Assembly (NCBI GenBank): GCA_021647265.1
Contig: JAKIVA010000009.1
Location: 4,294-68,293 of the forward strand
Direction of reading: 5' to 3'
DNA: 64,000 nucleotides
Source: Lutibacter sp.
GTDB taxonomy: Bacteria > Bacteroidota > Bacteroidia > Flavobacteriales > Flavobacteriaceae
Shown here: positions 43,463 through 52,735 of the stretch, one piece after another
How the letters are laid out: the number at the start of each line of letters is the position of its first letter
Position numbering within the stretch: the stretch's first letter is position 1
Position numbers and translations under genes: made by a program
Notes under the pieces: model-generated
What the model was told of the DNA's origin: nothing
What the model saw: only the letters and a program-made list of their open reading frames with translations
The model's database searches: none

Positions 43463-43772
43463 ACAAGAAATAGCACAATTTGAGTTAGATACCATAGAAT
43501 TACTTAAAAATGTGATGGATCCCGAAATTGAAATTAACATTGTTGATTTGGGATTAATTTATGAATTGTATTATGATGGAGATAAAAAAATTAATATTGT
43601 AATGACTTTCTCTACACCATCGTGTCCATTAGGAGATACAATTAAAACGAACATACAAGAAACTATTAGGCAAAAACACCCTGATTTCACTATAGATATT
43701 GATGTTGTTTTTCACCCGCAATGGAATACAGCTATGGTTAGTGAAGAAGGAAAAAGAGTATTAGGGTTATAA
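43449..43772 (+). CDS. DUF59 metal-sulfur cluster assembly factor (SufT/PaaD-like)
   Basis: 107 residues. NVMDPEIEINIVDLGLIYEL and MTFSTPSCPLGDTIKTNIQE are the DUF59/MIP18 signatures, with the conserved Cys in TPSCPLGD. Such proteins help deliver Fe-S clusters to target proteins in the cytoplasm. The position after DUF2249 and the haem-protein-like gene suggests maturation of a metalloprotein of that pathway (inference). Two start codons are possible, ATG 43449 or ATG 43455, differing by two residues. Confidence 0.85.
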   Translation: MKMSKQEIAQFELDTIELLKNVMDPEIEINIVDLGLIYELYYDGDKKINIVMTFSTPSCPLGDTIKTNIQETIRQKHPDFTIDIDVVFHPQWNTAMVSEEGKRVLGL

Positions 43773-43792
43773 TTAATAATTTGAATGTAAAT

Positions 43793-45292
43793 TTAATTTT
43801 TTCTCCAAAAGAATGGTGTTAATAAAATTAATACGGTAAATAATTCTAATCTACCAATTAACATTAAAAAGGAGCAAATCCATTTTGCTCCAACAGATAA
43901 ATGAGCAAAATTATCTACAGGACTAACAGAACCTATTGCTGGACCAATATTCCCTAACGAAGAGGCTGCAGCACCAAAAGCAGACTCAAAATCTAATCCG
44001 AAGAACGTTAGTAAGATAGAACTTGTAATAAAAATACCCATATACAATACAAAAAAGGCTAGAATATTATAAATAATATTTTTTGGAACTCCAGTTCCAT
44101 CATAACGAACCGGGATAATAGCATTTGGATGTAATAATTTCTTAAATTCAAACAAGCTATTTTTTATCATAATAATATGGCGAACAATTTTAACACCACC
44201 ACTAGTTGAACCAGCAGAACCACCAATAAAAAAGAGAGAGAACATAAGCATGGTCGCAAAAGAATTCCACATTGTGAAATCTGCAGAAACAAAACCGGTT
44301 GTTGTTAAAATGGAGGTAACCTGAAAAGCAGCATGTCTAAAAGCACTTTCAGTTTCTCCCCAAGGTTTAGGATGGTTAATAGTGCTTACCAAATTAGAAT
44401 CTTGAAAATTTACAATTACAACGGTAATTAAAATGGTTAGGGTAAGTACGCCAAAAAAGTAATATTTAAATTCTTCACTTTGAAAAACTTTACGAATCTT
44501 TCCTTTTAAAGCAAAATAGGTAAGTACAAAGTTAGCACCAGCAATAAACATAAAAACAGTTATAATGTATTGAATTATAGGTGTTCCATTCCAATGTGCA
44601 ATACTGGCATTTTTTGTTGAAAACCCGCCAGTACTTAAAGTTGCCATCGCATGATTTATGGCATCAAACCATGTCATTCCAGCAATTTTTAATAGAAAAA
44701 ATTCAGTAAATGTTAGTAAAAAATAGATTAACCAAAGTCGTTTTGCCGTTTCTGTTATCCTCGGGTGCATTTTATCAGCAGAAGGCCCAGGAGCTTCAGC
44801 CATGAATAATTGCATTCCACCAATCCCTAGCAAAGGTAAAATAGCAACAGTTAAGACAATAATACCCATTCCACCAATCCAATGGGTTGCACTACGCCAA
44901 AATAAAATTCCTTTTGGCATAGACTCTATATTGGTTAAAATTGAAGATCCTGTTGTTGAATAGCCTGAAATTGTTTCAAAAATAGCATTGGTAAAATTTG
45001 GTATGGTTCCAGAAAACAAATAGGGTAATGTTCCTGTAAAGGTAAGCATCAACCAACCCAATGTAACAATAAGATATCCTTCTTTTTTTTGTAAATTTTT
45101 AGGAGCATTCCTGTTAAAAAACCATAATAAAAACCCTACTAAAATGGTTGTTAAACCAGCCAGTAAAATTCCTTTTTGTGCTGGTTCATTATGATACATA
45201 CTAAACGGAACAGCAATTAACATGAAAAAACCATTGAGCATAGAAGTCAACCCCAAAAAGCTGATAATAATTTTTATATTAATGTTTTTCAT
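43793..45292 (-). CDS. trkH: Trk-type potassium uptake channel subunit
   Basis: 499 residues with the four-fold pore repeats of TrkH: SGYSTTGSSILT, ATLSTGGFST, TSILTTTGFVSADF and SSLGNIGPAIGSV contain the selectivity-filter glycines. Also seen is the GGMGIIVLTVAILPLLGIGG segment typical of TrkH. It forms the K+ channel in the inner membrane, gated by TrkA. The ATG lies three bases after the trkA stop, forming a trkA-trkH operon. It converges on the DUF59 gene with a 20-bp gap. Confidence 0.95.
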   Translation of the reverse strand: MKNINIKIIISFLGLTSMLNGFFMLIAVPFSMYHNEPAQKGILLAGLTTILVGFLLWFFNRNAPKNLQKKEGYLIVTLGWLMLTFTGTLPYLFSGTIPNFTNAIFETISGYSTTGSSILTNIESMPKGILFWRSATHWIGGMGIIVLTVAILPLLGIGGMQLFMAEAPGPSADKMHPRITETAKRLWLIYFLLTFTEFFLLKIAGMTWFDAINHAMATLSTGGFSTKNASIAHWNGTPIIQYIITVFMFIAGANFVLTYFALKGKIRKVFQSEEFKYYFFGVLTLTILITVVIVNFQDSNLVSTINHPKPWGETESAFRHAAFQVTSILTTTGFVSADFTMWNSFATMLMFSLFFIGGSAGSTSGGVKIVRHIIMIKNSLFEFKKLLHPNAIIPVRYDGTGVPKNIIYNILAFFVLYMGIFITSSILLTFFGLDFESAFGAAASSLGNIGPAIGSVSPVDNFAHLSVGAKWICSFLMLIGRLELFTVLILLTPFFWRKN

Positions 45293-45295
45293 GAA

Positions 45296-46642
45296 TTAAT
45301 TAAATAATTTCTCAACATTATAGATAGCTTCAGGTAAACAAAAAACAACAGCCTTATCCCCAACTAAAATTTGAAAATCACCAAAGGTCATTAAAGCAAT
45401 TCCATCTCTAATTACACCTGCAAAAACAGCTTTTTTGGTTAATTTAATGTCTTTTATTAAATTTTTTGTAACAGCAGAATCTTTTTTTACATTGAATTCG
45501 AGTACTTCAGCATCAATGTTGTGTAAGTTGGCTAATTTCAATACGTCACCTTTACGAACATGTTTAAAAATGGCGCTAGCTGCTAATAGTTTTTTATTGA
45601 TTAAAGTATCAATCCCAATGGTTTGAGAAATATTGATATAATCCATATTTTCTACCAATGCAATTGTTTTTTTTACTCCTTTCGACTTGGCAACCAAACA
45701 GGTCATAATATTAGTTTCAGAATTTCCAGTTACTGCAATAAATGCATCCATTTCACTAATATTTTCTTCTTCTAAAAGCTCAACATTTCTACCATCACCT
45801 TTAATAATTAATGCATTTGGCAATTTTTCTGCAATCTCTTTTGCTCTTTCTTTATTTATCTCAATTAGTTTGGTATTGAAATTTCCATCACATAAATTTC
45901 TTGCTGCTTTTACACCAATTTTACTACCACCTAATATCATTACATCTTTAACGCCATAAGGTGTTTTCCCCATAAGTTTATATAATTTTTTTATACTGTT
46001 TTCTGGTATAGAAAAATAAACTTGGTCAAAAGCATTGTACTTGGTGTTACCTCTTGGAATAATGGTTTCATTACCATTTTCGGGTTTTATGGCAATGGTA
46101 ATAAATTCAACATCAGAAAATTTATGGCGAGCTTCTTCAACTGTTAAACCTATAAGTGGAGAATTGTATTCTAAAGTACTTCCTAAAATATTAAGAGTCC
46201 CATCTTCAAATTCAATGGTATCGTTAAAAGCCGATTGGTGTAATAACATTTTAATCTCTTCTGCAGCTAATTGACCTGGAGATATCATAAAGTCAACACC
46301 TAATTCGGTAAAATCAATTTCATTGTTTTGGGTAAACTCATGACTACTTATTCTGGCAATAGTTTTTGTAGCGCCTAATTTTTTTGCAATTACAGATAGT
46401 GTAAAATTAGTATTTTGAGATTCAGTAACTGCTAAAAATATGTCAGCCTTATCAATACCAATTTCTTTTAACAGTTTAACCGACGTCGCATCACCTTTTT
46501 TTGTAATAACATCAATATGGCTACTAGCATACTCAAGTTTTTCAGCATCCATATCAATTAAATAAATGTCTTGTGATTCAAAAGAAAGCAGCTTTGCTAA
46601 GTGAAAACCAACATCTCCTGCACCAACAATAATAATTTTCAT
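45296..46642 (-). CDS. trkA: Trk potassium uptake regulatory subunit TrkA
   Basis: 448 residues with two Rossmann RCK-N domains: MKIIIVGAGDVGFHLAKLL with YLIDMDAEKLEYA, and VMILGGSKIGVKAARNL with TKLIEINKERAKEIAEKL; RCK-C domains follow each (for example GLTVEEARHKFSDVEFI). TrkA binds NAD(H) or ATP/ADP and gates TrkH. The true start is ATG 46642; an open frame extends further upstream to 46897 but runs through the radC gene and has no TrkA similarity. It is divergent from radC. Confidence 0.95.
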   Translation of the reverse strand: MKIIIVGAGDVGFHLAKLLSFESQDIYLIDMDAEKLEYASSHIDVITKKGDATSVKLLKEIGIDKADIFLAVTESQNTNFTLSVIAKKLGATKTIARISSHEFTQNNEIDFTELGVDFMISPGQLAAEEIKMLLHQSAFNDTIEFEDGTLNILGSTLEYNSPLIGLTVEEARHKFSDVEFITIAIKPENGNETIIPRGNTKYNAFDQVYFSIPENSIKKLYKLMGKTPYGVKDVMILGGSKIGVKAARNLCDGNFNTKLIEINKERAKEIAEKLPNALIIKGDGRNVELLEEENISEMDAFIAVTGNSETNIMTCLVAKSKGVKKTIALVENMDYINISQTIGIDTLINKKLLAASAIFKHVRKGDVLKLANLHNIDAEVLEFNVKKDSAVTKNLIKDIKLTKKAVFAGVIRDGIALMTFGDFQILVGDKAVVFCLPEAIYNVEKLFN

Positions 46643-46654
46643 GAGTAAAAATAT

Positions 46655-46682
46655 TTGGGCTAAGATATTACACTTATCTTTG
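46655..46682 (+). promoter_or_regulatory. Promoter for radC
   Basis: TTG at 46655-46657 and TATCTTTG at 46675-46682 are spaced by 17 bp, fitting the Bacteroidota -33/-7 consensus. Initiation would fall near 46688, ten bases before the ATG at 46698, and supports that start codon over the ATG at 46641. Confidence 0.6.
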
Positions 46683-46697
46683 AAAAAAAAATTGTTT

Positions 46698-47396
46698 ATG
46701 GAATATGAAAATAAACCACTGTCTATTAAGTCCTGGGCAGAAGAAGATAGACCAAGAGAAAAATTGCTTTTAAAAGGAAAATATGCATTATCTGATGCTG
46801 AATTGATAGCTATTTTAATTGGTTCTGGTAATAAAAATGAAAGTGCCGTTGCTTTATCAAAAAGAATTTTAGCTGCTATTGACAATAATTTAAACAAGCT
46901 AGGGAAATTGTTAGTCTCTGATTTAACAAAGTTTAAGGGAATTGGGGAGGCAAAAGCAATTTCAATAATAACAGCTTTAGAAATAGGGAGAAGAAGACGA
47001 TTAGAAGAAGCTTTAGAAGTTCAAAAAATTACAAATAGTAAGGCTGTTTTTAATATAATGCAACCGTTAATAGGTGAATTACAGCATGAAGAATTTTGGG
47101 TGTTATATTTAAATAATTCGAATAAAGTATTGTATAAAAACCTATTGAGTAAAGGAGGGCTCACAGGAACTTTAGTTGATATTAGATTGGTGTTTAAAAA
47201 AGCCATAGCATTGTATGCAACAGCACTTATACTATGTCATAATCATCCATCAGGAAAATTAGAGGCAAGTAGTGCAGATAAATCAATTACAAAAAAAATA
47301 AAGCAAGCAGGAGAAACCTTAGATATAAAAGTGTTAGATCATTTAATTATTACGGAAAATGCGTATTTTAGCTTTGCTGATGAAAATATATTATAA
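46698..47396 (+). CDS. radC: RadC family JAB/MPN-domain protein
   Basis: 232 residues. The N-terminal helix-hairpin-helix part starts LSIKSWAEEDRPREKLLLKG and ALSDAELIAILIGSG; the C-terminal JAB1/MPN metalloprotease-like domain has the metal motif ILCHNHPSGKLEASSAD and DHLIITENAYFSFAD. RadC was named for DNA repair, but its molecular role is unsettled. An ATG at 46641 in frame would prepend 19 residues (SKNIWAKILHLSLKKKLF) that lie upstream of the predicted transcription start, so I use 46698. Confidence 0.93.
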   Translation: MEYENKPLSIKSWAEEDRPREKLLLKGKYALSDAELIAILIGSGNKNESAVALSKRILAAIDNNLNKLGKLLVSDLTKFKGIGEAKAISIITALEIGRRRRLEEALEVQKITNSKAVFNIMQPLIGELQHEEFWVLYLNNSNKVLYKNLLSKGGLTGTLVDIRLVFKKAIALYATALILCHNHPSGKLEASSADKSITKKIKQAGETLDIKVLDHLIITENAYFSFADENIL

Positions 47397-47462
47397 TTCA
47401 GGAATTATGAATTACGGTTCACGAATTGATATCTAACTCAAAAAAACAATATTTAACAGCAC

Positions 47463-48758
47463 ATGTTATTAGTTTATACACATAAAATTACACCACGCCT
47501 TAACTATATATTTAAACATTATTTTGTTCGAATATTACAAATACCCGTTATTTTCACTACAAAAGTTGACGAGTTTGTGGCTCATAGTGGTCCAAAAATC
47601 ACCTATTCAAAAACACCACTCGGTTCAGAGTTTTTTATTAGAAGTCATGACCTTTTATTTGAGCAAGGAATTAATGATATTGATATAACAATTTCAAAAT
47701 GGGATGAAGTTTCATGTTTTTTTGCAGCAGGAGAAACTTCGAGCATACCATTTGACATTTTTGCAGCAGGGTTTTATTTAATTAGTAGGTATGAAGAATA
47801 TTTACCTCATGTGCAAGACAATCATGAACGATTTCCTGCTGAAGAAAGTTTGGCTGTAAAAAATGGATTTATAGAGCAACCAGTGATTGATATTTGGGCG
47901 TATAAATTTTTAGAGCAATTAAAAATAAAGTTTCCAAACTATAATTATAAAGGCAGAGAATATAAGTTGATTTCAACAATTGATGTAGACAATGCCTTTG
48001 CCTACAAACATAAGGGTGTTGTAAGAACGTTTGGAGGTTTTTTTAACGATATTTTTCACTTAAGATTATTTAATTTTTGGTATAGATTGTTGTCAATTTT
48101 AAACTTCAAGCCAGACCCTTTTAATACATTTGATGAATTGTTAGAAATTAAAAAGGAATACAATGTTACTACCTTGTTTTTCTTTTTAATTGGAGATTAC
48201 ACTACGTTTGATAAAAATATTTCATCTTCAAACAACAAATTTAAATCGTTGATAAAGTCGGTAGCAGATTACGCTAAAATAGGTTTACACCCTTCATATT
48301 TTACTGTTAAAAATGCCGAGAAACTTAAAAAAGAAAAATTACGATTAGAAAATATTATCAATACTCCAATTACATTTTCACGTCAGCATTATTTGAGGTT
48401 GAGTATTCCCGAAACGTATCAAAATTTAATTGATTTAGATATAAATGAAGATTACACAATGGGATATGCGAAGCTTGTTGGATTTAGAGCTAGTACCTGT
48501 ACACCTTTTTATTTTTACGATTTAGATTTTGAAATACAAACACCTTTAAAAATCTACCCTTTTGCCATTATGGATGTAACTCTTAAAGAGTATATGAAAC
48601 TCTCAAATGAAGAAAGTTTTAATAAAATTATCAAACTAAAAGAAGAAGTAAAAAATGTAAACGGAACTTTTATTACCCTATTTCATAATGAAACTTTAAG
48701 TGAAAATGAGTATTGGAAAGGTTGGAAAACGATTTATAAAAAAGTTGTTATTGATTGA
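47463..48758 (+). CDS. Polysaccharide deacetylase-like protein (DUF7033 type), paralogue
   Basis: 431 residues, similar throughout to the protein encoded at 2770-4077. Shared blocks are FIRSHDLLFEQG, SRYEEYLPHV, NHERFPAEES, STIDVDNAFAYKHKGVVRT, DPFNTFDELL, FFFLIGDYTTFDK, IGLHPSYF, FSRQHYLRLSIPETYQ and DYTMGYAKLVGFRA. The TIDVD motif corresponds to the acidic metal site of NodB deacetylases; only one His (GLHPSY) of the usual pair is evident. No signal peptide is present. It begins a group with an acyltransferase, a flippase and a glycosyltransferase and is separated from radC by about 65 bp. Confidence 0.65.
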   Translation: MLLVYTHKITPRLNYIFKHYFVRILQIPVIFTTKVDEFVAHSGPKITYSKTPLGSEFFIRSHDLLFEQGINDIDITISKWDEVSCFFAAGETSSIPFDIFAAGFYLISRYEEYLPHVQDNHERFPAEESLAVKNGFIEQPVIDIWAYKFLEQLKIKFPNYNYKGREYKLISTIDVDNAFAYKHKGVVRTFGGFFNDIFHLRLFNFWYRLLSILNFKPDPFNTFDELLEIKKEYNVTTLFFFLIGDYTTFDKNISSSNNKFKSLIKSVADYAKIGLHPSYFTVKNAEKLKKEKLRLENIINTPITFSRQHYLRLSIPETYQNLIDLDINEDYTMGYAKLVGFRASTCTPFYFYDLDFEIQTPLKIYPFAIMDVTLKEYMKLSNEESFNKIIKLKEEVKNVNGTFITLFHNETLSENEYWKGWKTIYKKVVID

Positions 48759-48761
48759 TAG

Positions 48762-49631
48762 ATGATTCACTATTATAAGAGAAATCAAATAGCTATAACA
48801 AAATACGATACGTGTATAAAAAAATCAATAAATGCTCGTATTTATGCTTACAGCTGGTATTTAGATATTGTTGCAGACAATTGGGACGTATTGGTTTTGA
48901 ATGATTATGAAGCTGTGATGCCATTACCTTGGAGAAGCAAATATTTTATGAAATATGTATATCCACCAGCTTGGACGCAACAGTTAGGTATATTTTCAGA
49001 AAAAGAAATTTCCAAAAAGTTAATTTTAGAATTTATAAAAATAATTCCAAGAAAATTTAAAAAAATTACTATCCAGTTTAATTCAGGAAATGATTTAAGT
49101 CTTTTTAAAACTCAAAAAAGAGTTAATTATATTTTGTCGTTAAATAAAAGTTATGAGGAGATTTATAAAGGGTTTACTAAAAATAGAAAACGAGATTTAA
49201 GTAAGGCTAAAAGAGAAGGGTTAATGGTAAAAAAGAATATTTCACCTAAAGATTTTTTACAGTTTTATTTACATTCTAAAAAGAATTTGAAATTACATTC
49301 AAATCAAATTTCAACTTTAAAAAAATTACTTTCTATTGAAAATACTACTGTTAATATTTGGGGAATTAAGAAAGAAAGTCAATTAATTGCCTGTTTAATT
49401 TGGATAAAAGAAGACAAACGAATTACTTATTTATTACCGGTTGCAAATAATGAAGCTAAAAATACAGGTTTAGCAACATTACTGGTGAATACATTAATTA
49501 AGCAATTTTCAACTAGTAATTTTCAATTAGATTTTGAAGGTTCTATGATTGAAGGCGTAGCAAATTTTTATAAAGGATTTGGGGCTAAAAAAGAGATGTA
49601 TTATAATTTTTTGAAGTATAATTTTTTATAA
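48762..49631 (+). CDS. GNAT/FemAB-like acyltransferase
   Basis: 289 residues. YSWYLDIVADNWDVLVLNDYE at the N-terminus and the central KGFTKNRKRDLSKAKREGLMV motif match FemAB/BioF2-like double-GNAT proteins; the second half has IWGIKKESQLIACLIWIKED, TGLATLLVNTLI (acyl-CoA-binding loop) and LDFEGSMIEGVANFYKGFGA. Such enzymes acylate amino sugars or peptides of cell-envelope precursors. It starts three bases after the deacetylase-like stop. Its 3' end overlaps the convergent flippase gene by 31 bp, so part of the coding sequence is used on both strands. Confidence 0.7.
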   Translation: MIHYYKRNQIAITKYDTCIKKSINARIYAYSWYLDIVADNWDVLVLNDYEAVMPLPWRSKYFMKYVYPPAWTQQLGIFSEKEISKKLILEFIKIIPRKFKKITIQFNSGNDLSLFKTQKRVNYILSLNKSYEEIYKGFTKNRKRDLSKAKREGLMVKKNISPKDFLQFYLHSKKNLKLHSNQISTLKKLLSIENTTVNIWGIKKESQLIACLIWIKEDKRITYLLPVANNEAKNTGLATLLVNTLIKQFSTSNFQLDFEGSMIEGVANFYKGFGAKKEMYYNFLKYNFL

Positions 49632-50866
49632 AAATACAAGAACAATAAAAAAGATATAAAACCTGTAAACCACATAATTATTGCAGAGGTAGTTGCAGCA
49701 CCTAAAATTCCATATTTTGGGATAAAATAATAATTTAAAACAATATTTAAAGCTAAAGCCATTGTAGTAATTGAAAAATTGATATGTGCTTTTCCTATTG
49801 AAGATAATAAATTACCAAAAAGTCCTCGTAATATTAAAATTCCTGACACACCAACGGTTAAAACCATTAAAGAAGAAAAATAAGAAATATAACTTTTTTC
49901 AAAATATGATAGGATAAATTCACCAAAAAAGTAAACTACCATAATGCAGGCAAAACTAATTAAACTAAATAATTTTATATAGTTTATGATATAACTTTTA
50001 ATATAAATTGAATCTTTAATTTTTTCAGTAAAATTTACAAAATCTGTGGTAATAACCACATTAGATAAAAAAAGCAAACTGTAAGGCACCAATGAAACAT
50101 ATTTAAATGCAGTAACTAGTTCCATATCTTTTAAAATAAATCCTACTAAAATAATATCAATGGAAATTAGTAATTGAGTAGTTACATTAGATAAACTTGC
50201 AAAAAAACCATATCTAAAGAATTTATAATTTATAAATGTTAATTTTTTAGGTTTTTCCCAAGAAATATTAAGTTTTGAAATACATATTAATGAGGAAATA
50301 AAAGGAGTTATAATTAAGGCAATGGCATAGCCCAATTCTTTAAAATTATAACTTAAAGTAAAGACAAAAAACACCAATAAAATATTATAAAAAAGTTCAG
50401 CTATTGAAAAAAGCTTATTATTTTTTTGAAGTCTAAATTGAATCTTTACAATTTCAAATACAAAGCTTGATGTTATCATTAAAGATAAAAGGATTAAATA
50501 AAAATGAGTTTTATTTAATTTAAAATTTAAGATAAAGACAGTAATTATAATTATTACTGTTATAATTAAGCTAATTAGTATTCCTTTTTTTAAGATATAA
50601 TTAAAAAGAATATCTTTTTCCTTATTAGATTTTAATTGAGAGCCGTATCGTAGTAACCCTTGATTTAACCCTAAACTTCCTATTGGAATTATAAATAGAA
50701 TTACTTGAAATGCATATATTACAATCCCTAATTCTTTATTTGGTATTAATTGAAGTGCAATCCAAGAGGCAAAAAAGGAAAGTAGGCGAGAAGCAATAGT
50801 TGTAGTAAACACATAACTGCCTGATCGATGAATGAAATTTAATATGAATTGCCAAATTCCTTTCAA
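49601..50866 (-). CDS. Polysaccharide flippase (Wzx/MATE-like)
   Basis: 421 residues with about 12-14 transmembrane helices. The N-terminus RSGSYVFTTTIASRLLSFFASW and the repeated pattern GLNQGLLRYGSQLKSNKEKD are typical of oligosaccharide-repeat flippases, which move lipid-linked glycans across the inner membrane. It starts with TTG at 50866, whose TTGA overlaps the TGA stop of the upstream glycosyltransferase, so translation is coupled. The 3' end overlaps the acyltransferase by 31 bp on the other strand. Confidence 0.8.
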   Translation of the reverse strand: MKGIWQFILNFIHRSGSYVFTTTIASRLLSFFASWIALQLIPNKELGIVIYAFQVILFIIPIGSLGLNQGLLRYGSQLKSNKEKDILFNYILKKGILISLIITVIIIITVFILNFKLNKTHFYLILLSLMITSSFVFEIVKIQFRLQKNNKLFSIAELFYNILLVFFVFTLSYNFKELGYAIALIITPFISSLICISKLNISWEKPKKLTFINYKFFRYGFFASLSNVTTQLLISIDIILVGFILKDMELVTAFKYVSLVPYSLLFLSNVVITTDFVNFTEKIKDSIYIKSYIINYIKLFSLISFACIMVVYFFGEFILSYFEKSYISYFSSLMVLTVGVSGILILRGLFGNLLSSIGKAHINFSITTMALALNIVLNYYFIPKYGILGAATTSAIIMWFTGFISFLLFLYFYKKLYFKKL

Positions 50867-51987
50867 GTAGTTAATATTTTAAAATAAAGTTTAGAAAAAT
50901 GATCGCTAATTATGTTGATGCCAAAATTATTTTCAGCGTAATTATACATTAGTTTTTTATTATATTTTAGCTCATTATTATAGATCTTTAGAATCGATTT
51001 TTCTAAAGCTTCTTCATCTTTAGGTTCAATTAAATACCCAAAATTTGGAGGGAAATATTCGCTAATACCTCCAACATTTGTTGAAATAACAGGTACTCCA
51101 CAAGCAAATGATTCTAATATAACGCAAGGTAAATTTTCATAATTACTAAATAAAATAAATACTTTTGATTGTTTTAGATAATTTGCAACTTCCAAATTTG
51201 GAATCTGATTAATTACATTAATATTTTCAATTTTTAAATTCTTAATTCTATTTATGAATTTATTTGAATTACCCCCAATTAGGTTAAATATAAGTTTTGG
51301 AATTTTTGTTTGAATCTTTGATATAGTATTAAGAATTCCATCAATATTTTTTATTGAATTATCCATTCCAGAAATATGAGTGATAATAAATTCATCAGAA
51401 TTAATTTCTAAAGGATTAAATTGAGAGGTGTCCACAACATTTGGTACAGGAACATAGTTCCCTTTTAATCCAAAAGATAACATTTCGTTTTTCAAATTAG
51501 CACTCACAGGGCATATAAATGATGCATTTTTTAAAATAATTTTGGTAATTATTTTTTGTGTAATACCTATTGATTTGTTATTAGGATATAAATATCCAGA
51601 CCAATGCTCTGAAACTAAATAACTTTTTTTGTGAAACCATTTTAAATATAACGCTATCAATCCAATTGGAAAAGTAATATTAACATGAACGACATCAATA
51701 GGTTCAATTTTTTTAATGATAGATAAATAGGCTTTAAAAAAACGGATTAACTTTTGTATTTTATTTTTAGTTTTAGGTATGTAAATTATAGTTGTTTCTA
51801 CATTATTTATTTTTTCATTAAATTTTTTAGAGGAATTTAAATTACTAGCTGTTACTACATGAATTACAGTTACTTTATGTTTTGTAGCAACAGCTTCTGC
51901 ATGCCGTTGCACAAAATCACCATTAGTAGGAAATACGCTTGAAGGATACCAACTACTTATAAAAAGGATATGTAATTTTTTATTCAT
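50863..51987 (-). CDS. Glycosyltransferase family 4
   Basis: 374 residues, GT-B fold. HILFISSWYPSSVFPTNGDF and FVQRHAEAVATKHKV start the acceptor domain; EHWSGYLYPNN, FICPVSANLKNEM and VPNVVDTSQFNP are GT4 hallmarks; SNYENLPCVILESFACGVPV contains the E-x7-E catalytic/donor motif and ISTNVGGISEYFP follows. It likely extends a lipid-linked oligosaccharide delivered to the neighbouring flippase. ATG start at 51987; divergent from the YjjG-like gene. Confidence 0.9.
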   Translation of the reverse strand: MNKKLHILFISSWYPSSVFPTNGDFVQRHAEAVATKHKVTVIHVVTASNLNSSKKFNEKINNVETTIIYIPKTKNKIQKLIRFFKAYLSIIKKIEPIDVVHVNITFPIGLIALYLKWFHKKSYLVSEHWSGYLYPNNKSIGITQKIITKIILKNASFICPVSANLKNEMLSFGLKGNYVPVPNVVDTSQFNPLEINSDEFIITHISGMDNSIKNIDGILNTISKIQTKIPKLIFNLIGGNSNKFINRIKNLKIENINVINQIPNLEVANYLKQSKVFILFSNYENLPCVILESFACGVPVISTNVGGISEYFPPNFGYLIEPKDEEALEKSILKIYNNELKYNKKLMYNYAENNFGINIISDHFSKLYFKILTT

Positions 51988-52054
51988 TCTTTGAAAAACA
52001 AATATAAACAGATAAAACTATTTTATATGTTGATTAAATTTATAATTTTAGAGT

Positions 52055-52735
52055 ATGAAAATAAAACATATATTTTTCGATTTAGACCATACATTGTGGG
52101 ATTTTGAGGCAAATTCAGATATTGCTTTTGAAACTATTTTTAAAAAACACTCGGTAGGGGTAAACCTTCAATTTTTTTTGAATAACTACAGAGGAATTAA
52201 TCATAATTATTGGAAGCTGTATCGCGAAGAGAAAATAACTAAAGATGAATTAAGAATTGGTAGACTGAAGGATACCTTTTTGAAAATTAACTACAAGGTT
52301 GACAATCAATTAATTGATAGTTTATCAGTAGATTATATTGATGTTTTACCCAATAACAATAAGCTCTTTGAAGGTGCTTATGAAATTTTAGATCATTTAT
52401 ATCCTAACTATAAACTACATATTATTACCAATGGTTTTAATGAAGTTCAGTATAAAAAGTTAGAGAATTCGGGTTTAAGTAAATACTTTGATAAAATAAT
52501 TACTTCTGAAGATGCAGGTGTAAAAAAACCAAATCCTATAATTTTTGAATATGCTTTAGACAAAGCAAAAGCGACTTCAAAAGAGTCAATTATGATTGGT
52601 GATAATTGGGAAGCTGATGTTATGGGAGCCATTGAAAATGGAATAGATGCCATTTATTTTAACTACGAAAAACAACCAGTTGGAGCTAACATTAAAAGTG
52701 TACACCAACTTATAGACATAAAAGAATATTTATAA
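52055..52735 (+). CDS. HAD-family phosphatase, YjjG-type pyrimidine nucleotidase
   Basis: 226 residues. HAD motif I is FFDLDHTLWDFEANSD, motif II lies in IITNGFNE, motif III is the Lys of GVKKPNPIIFEYA, and motif IV is MIGDNWEADVMGA. The sequence HTLWDFEANS is typical of YjjG, which dephosphorylates non-canonical and normal pyrimidine nucleoside monophosphates and limits mutagenic nucleotide use. Substrate is assigned by family resemblance only. ATG 52055. Confidence 0.82.
   Translation: MKIKHIFFDLDHTLWDFEANSDIAFETIFKKHSVGVNLQFFLNNYRGINHNYWKLYREEKITKDELRIGRLKDTFLKINYKVDNQLIDSLSVDYIDVLPNNNKLFEGAYEILDHLYPNYKLHIITNGFNEVQYKKLENSGLSKYFDKIITSEDAGVKKPNPIIFEYALDKAKATSKESIMIGDNWEADVMGAIENGIDAIYFNYEKQPVGANIKSVHQLIDIKEYL

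Noticed and set aside
46643..46897. N-terminal extension of trkA
   Set aside because: It would run antisense through radC and add residues with no TrkA similarity; the canonical MKIIIVGAGDVG start is at 46642.
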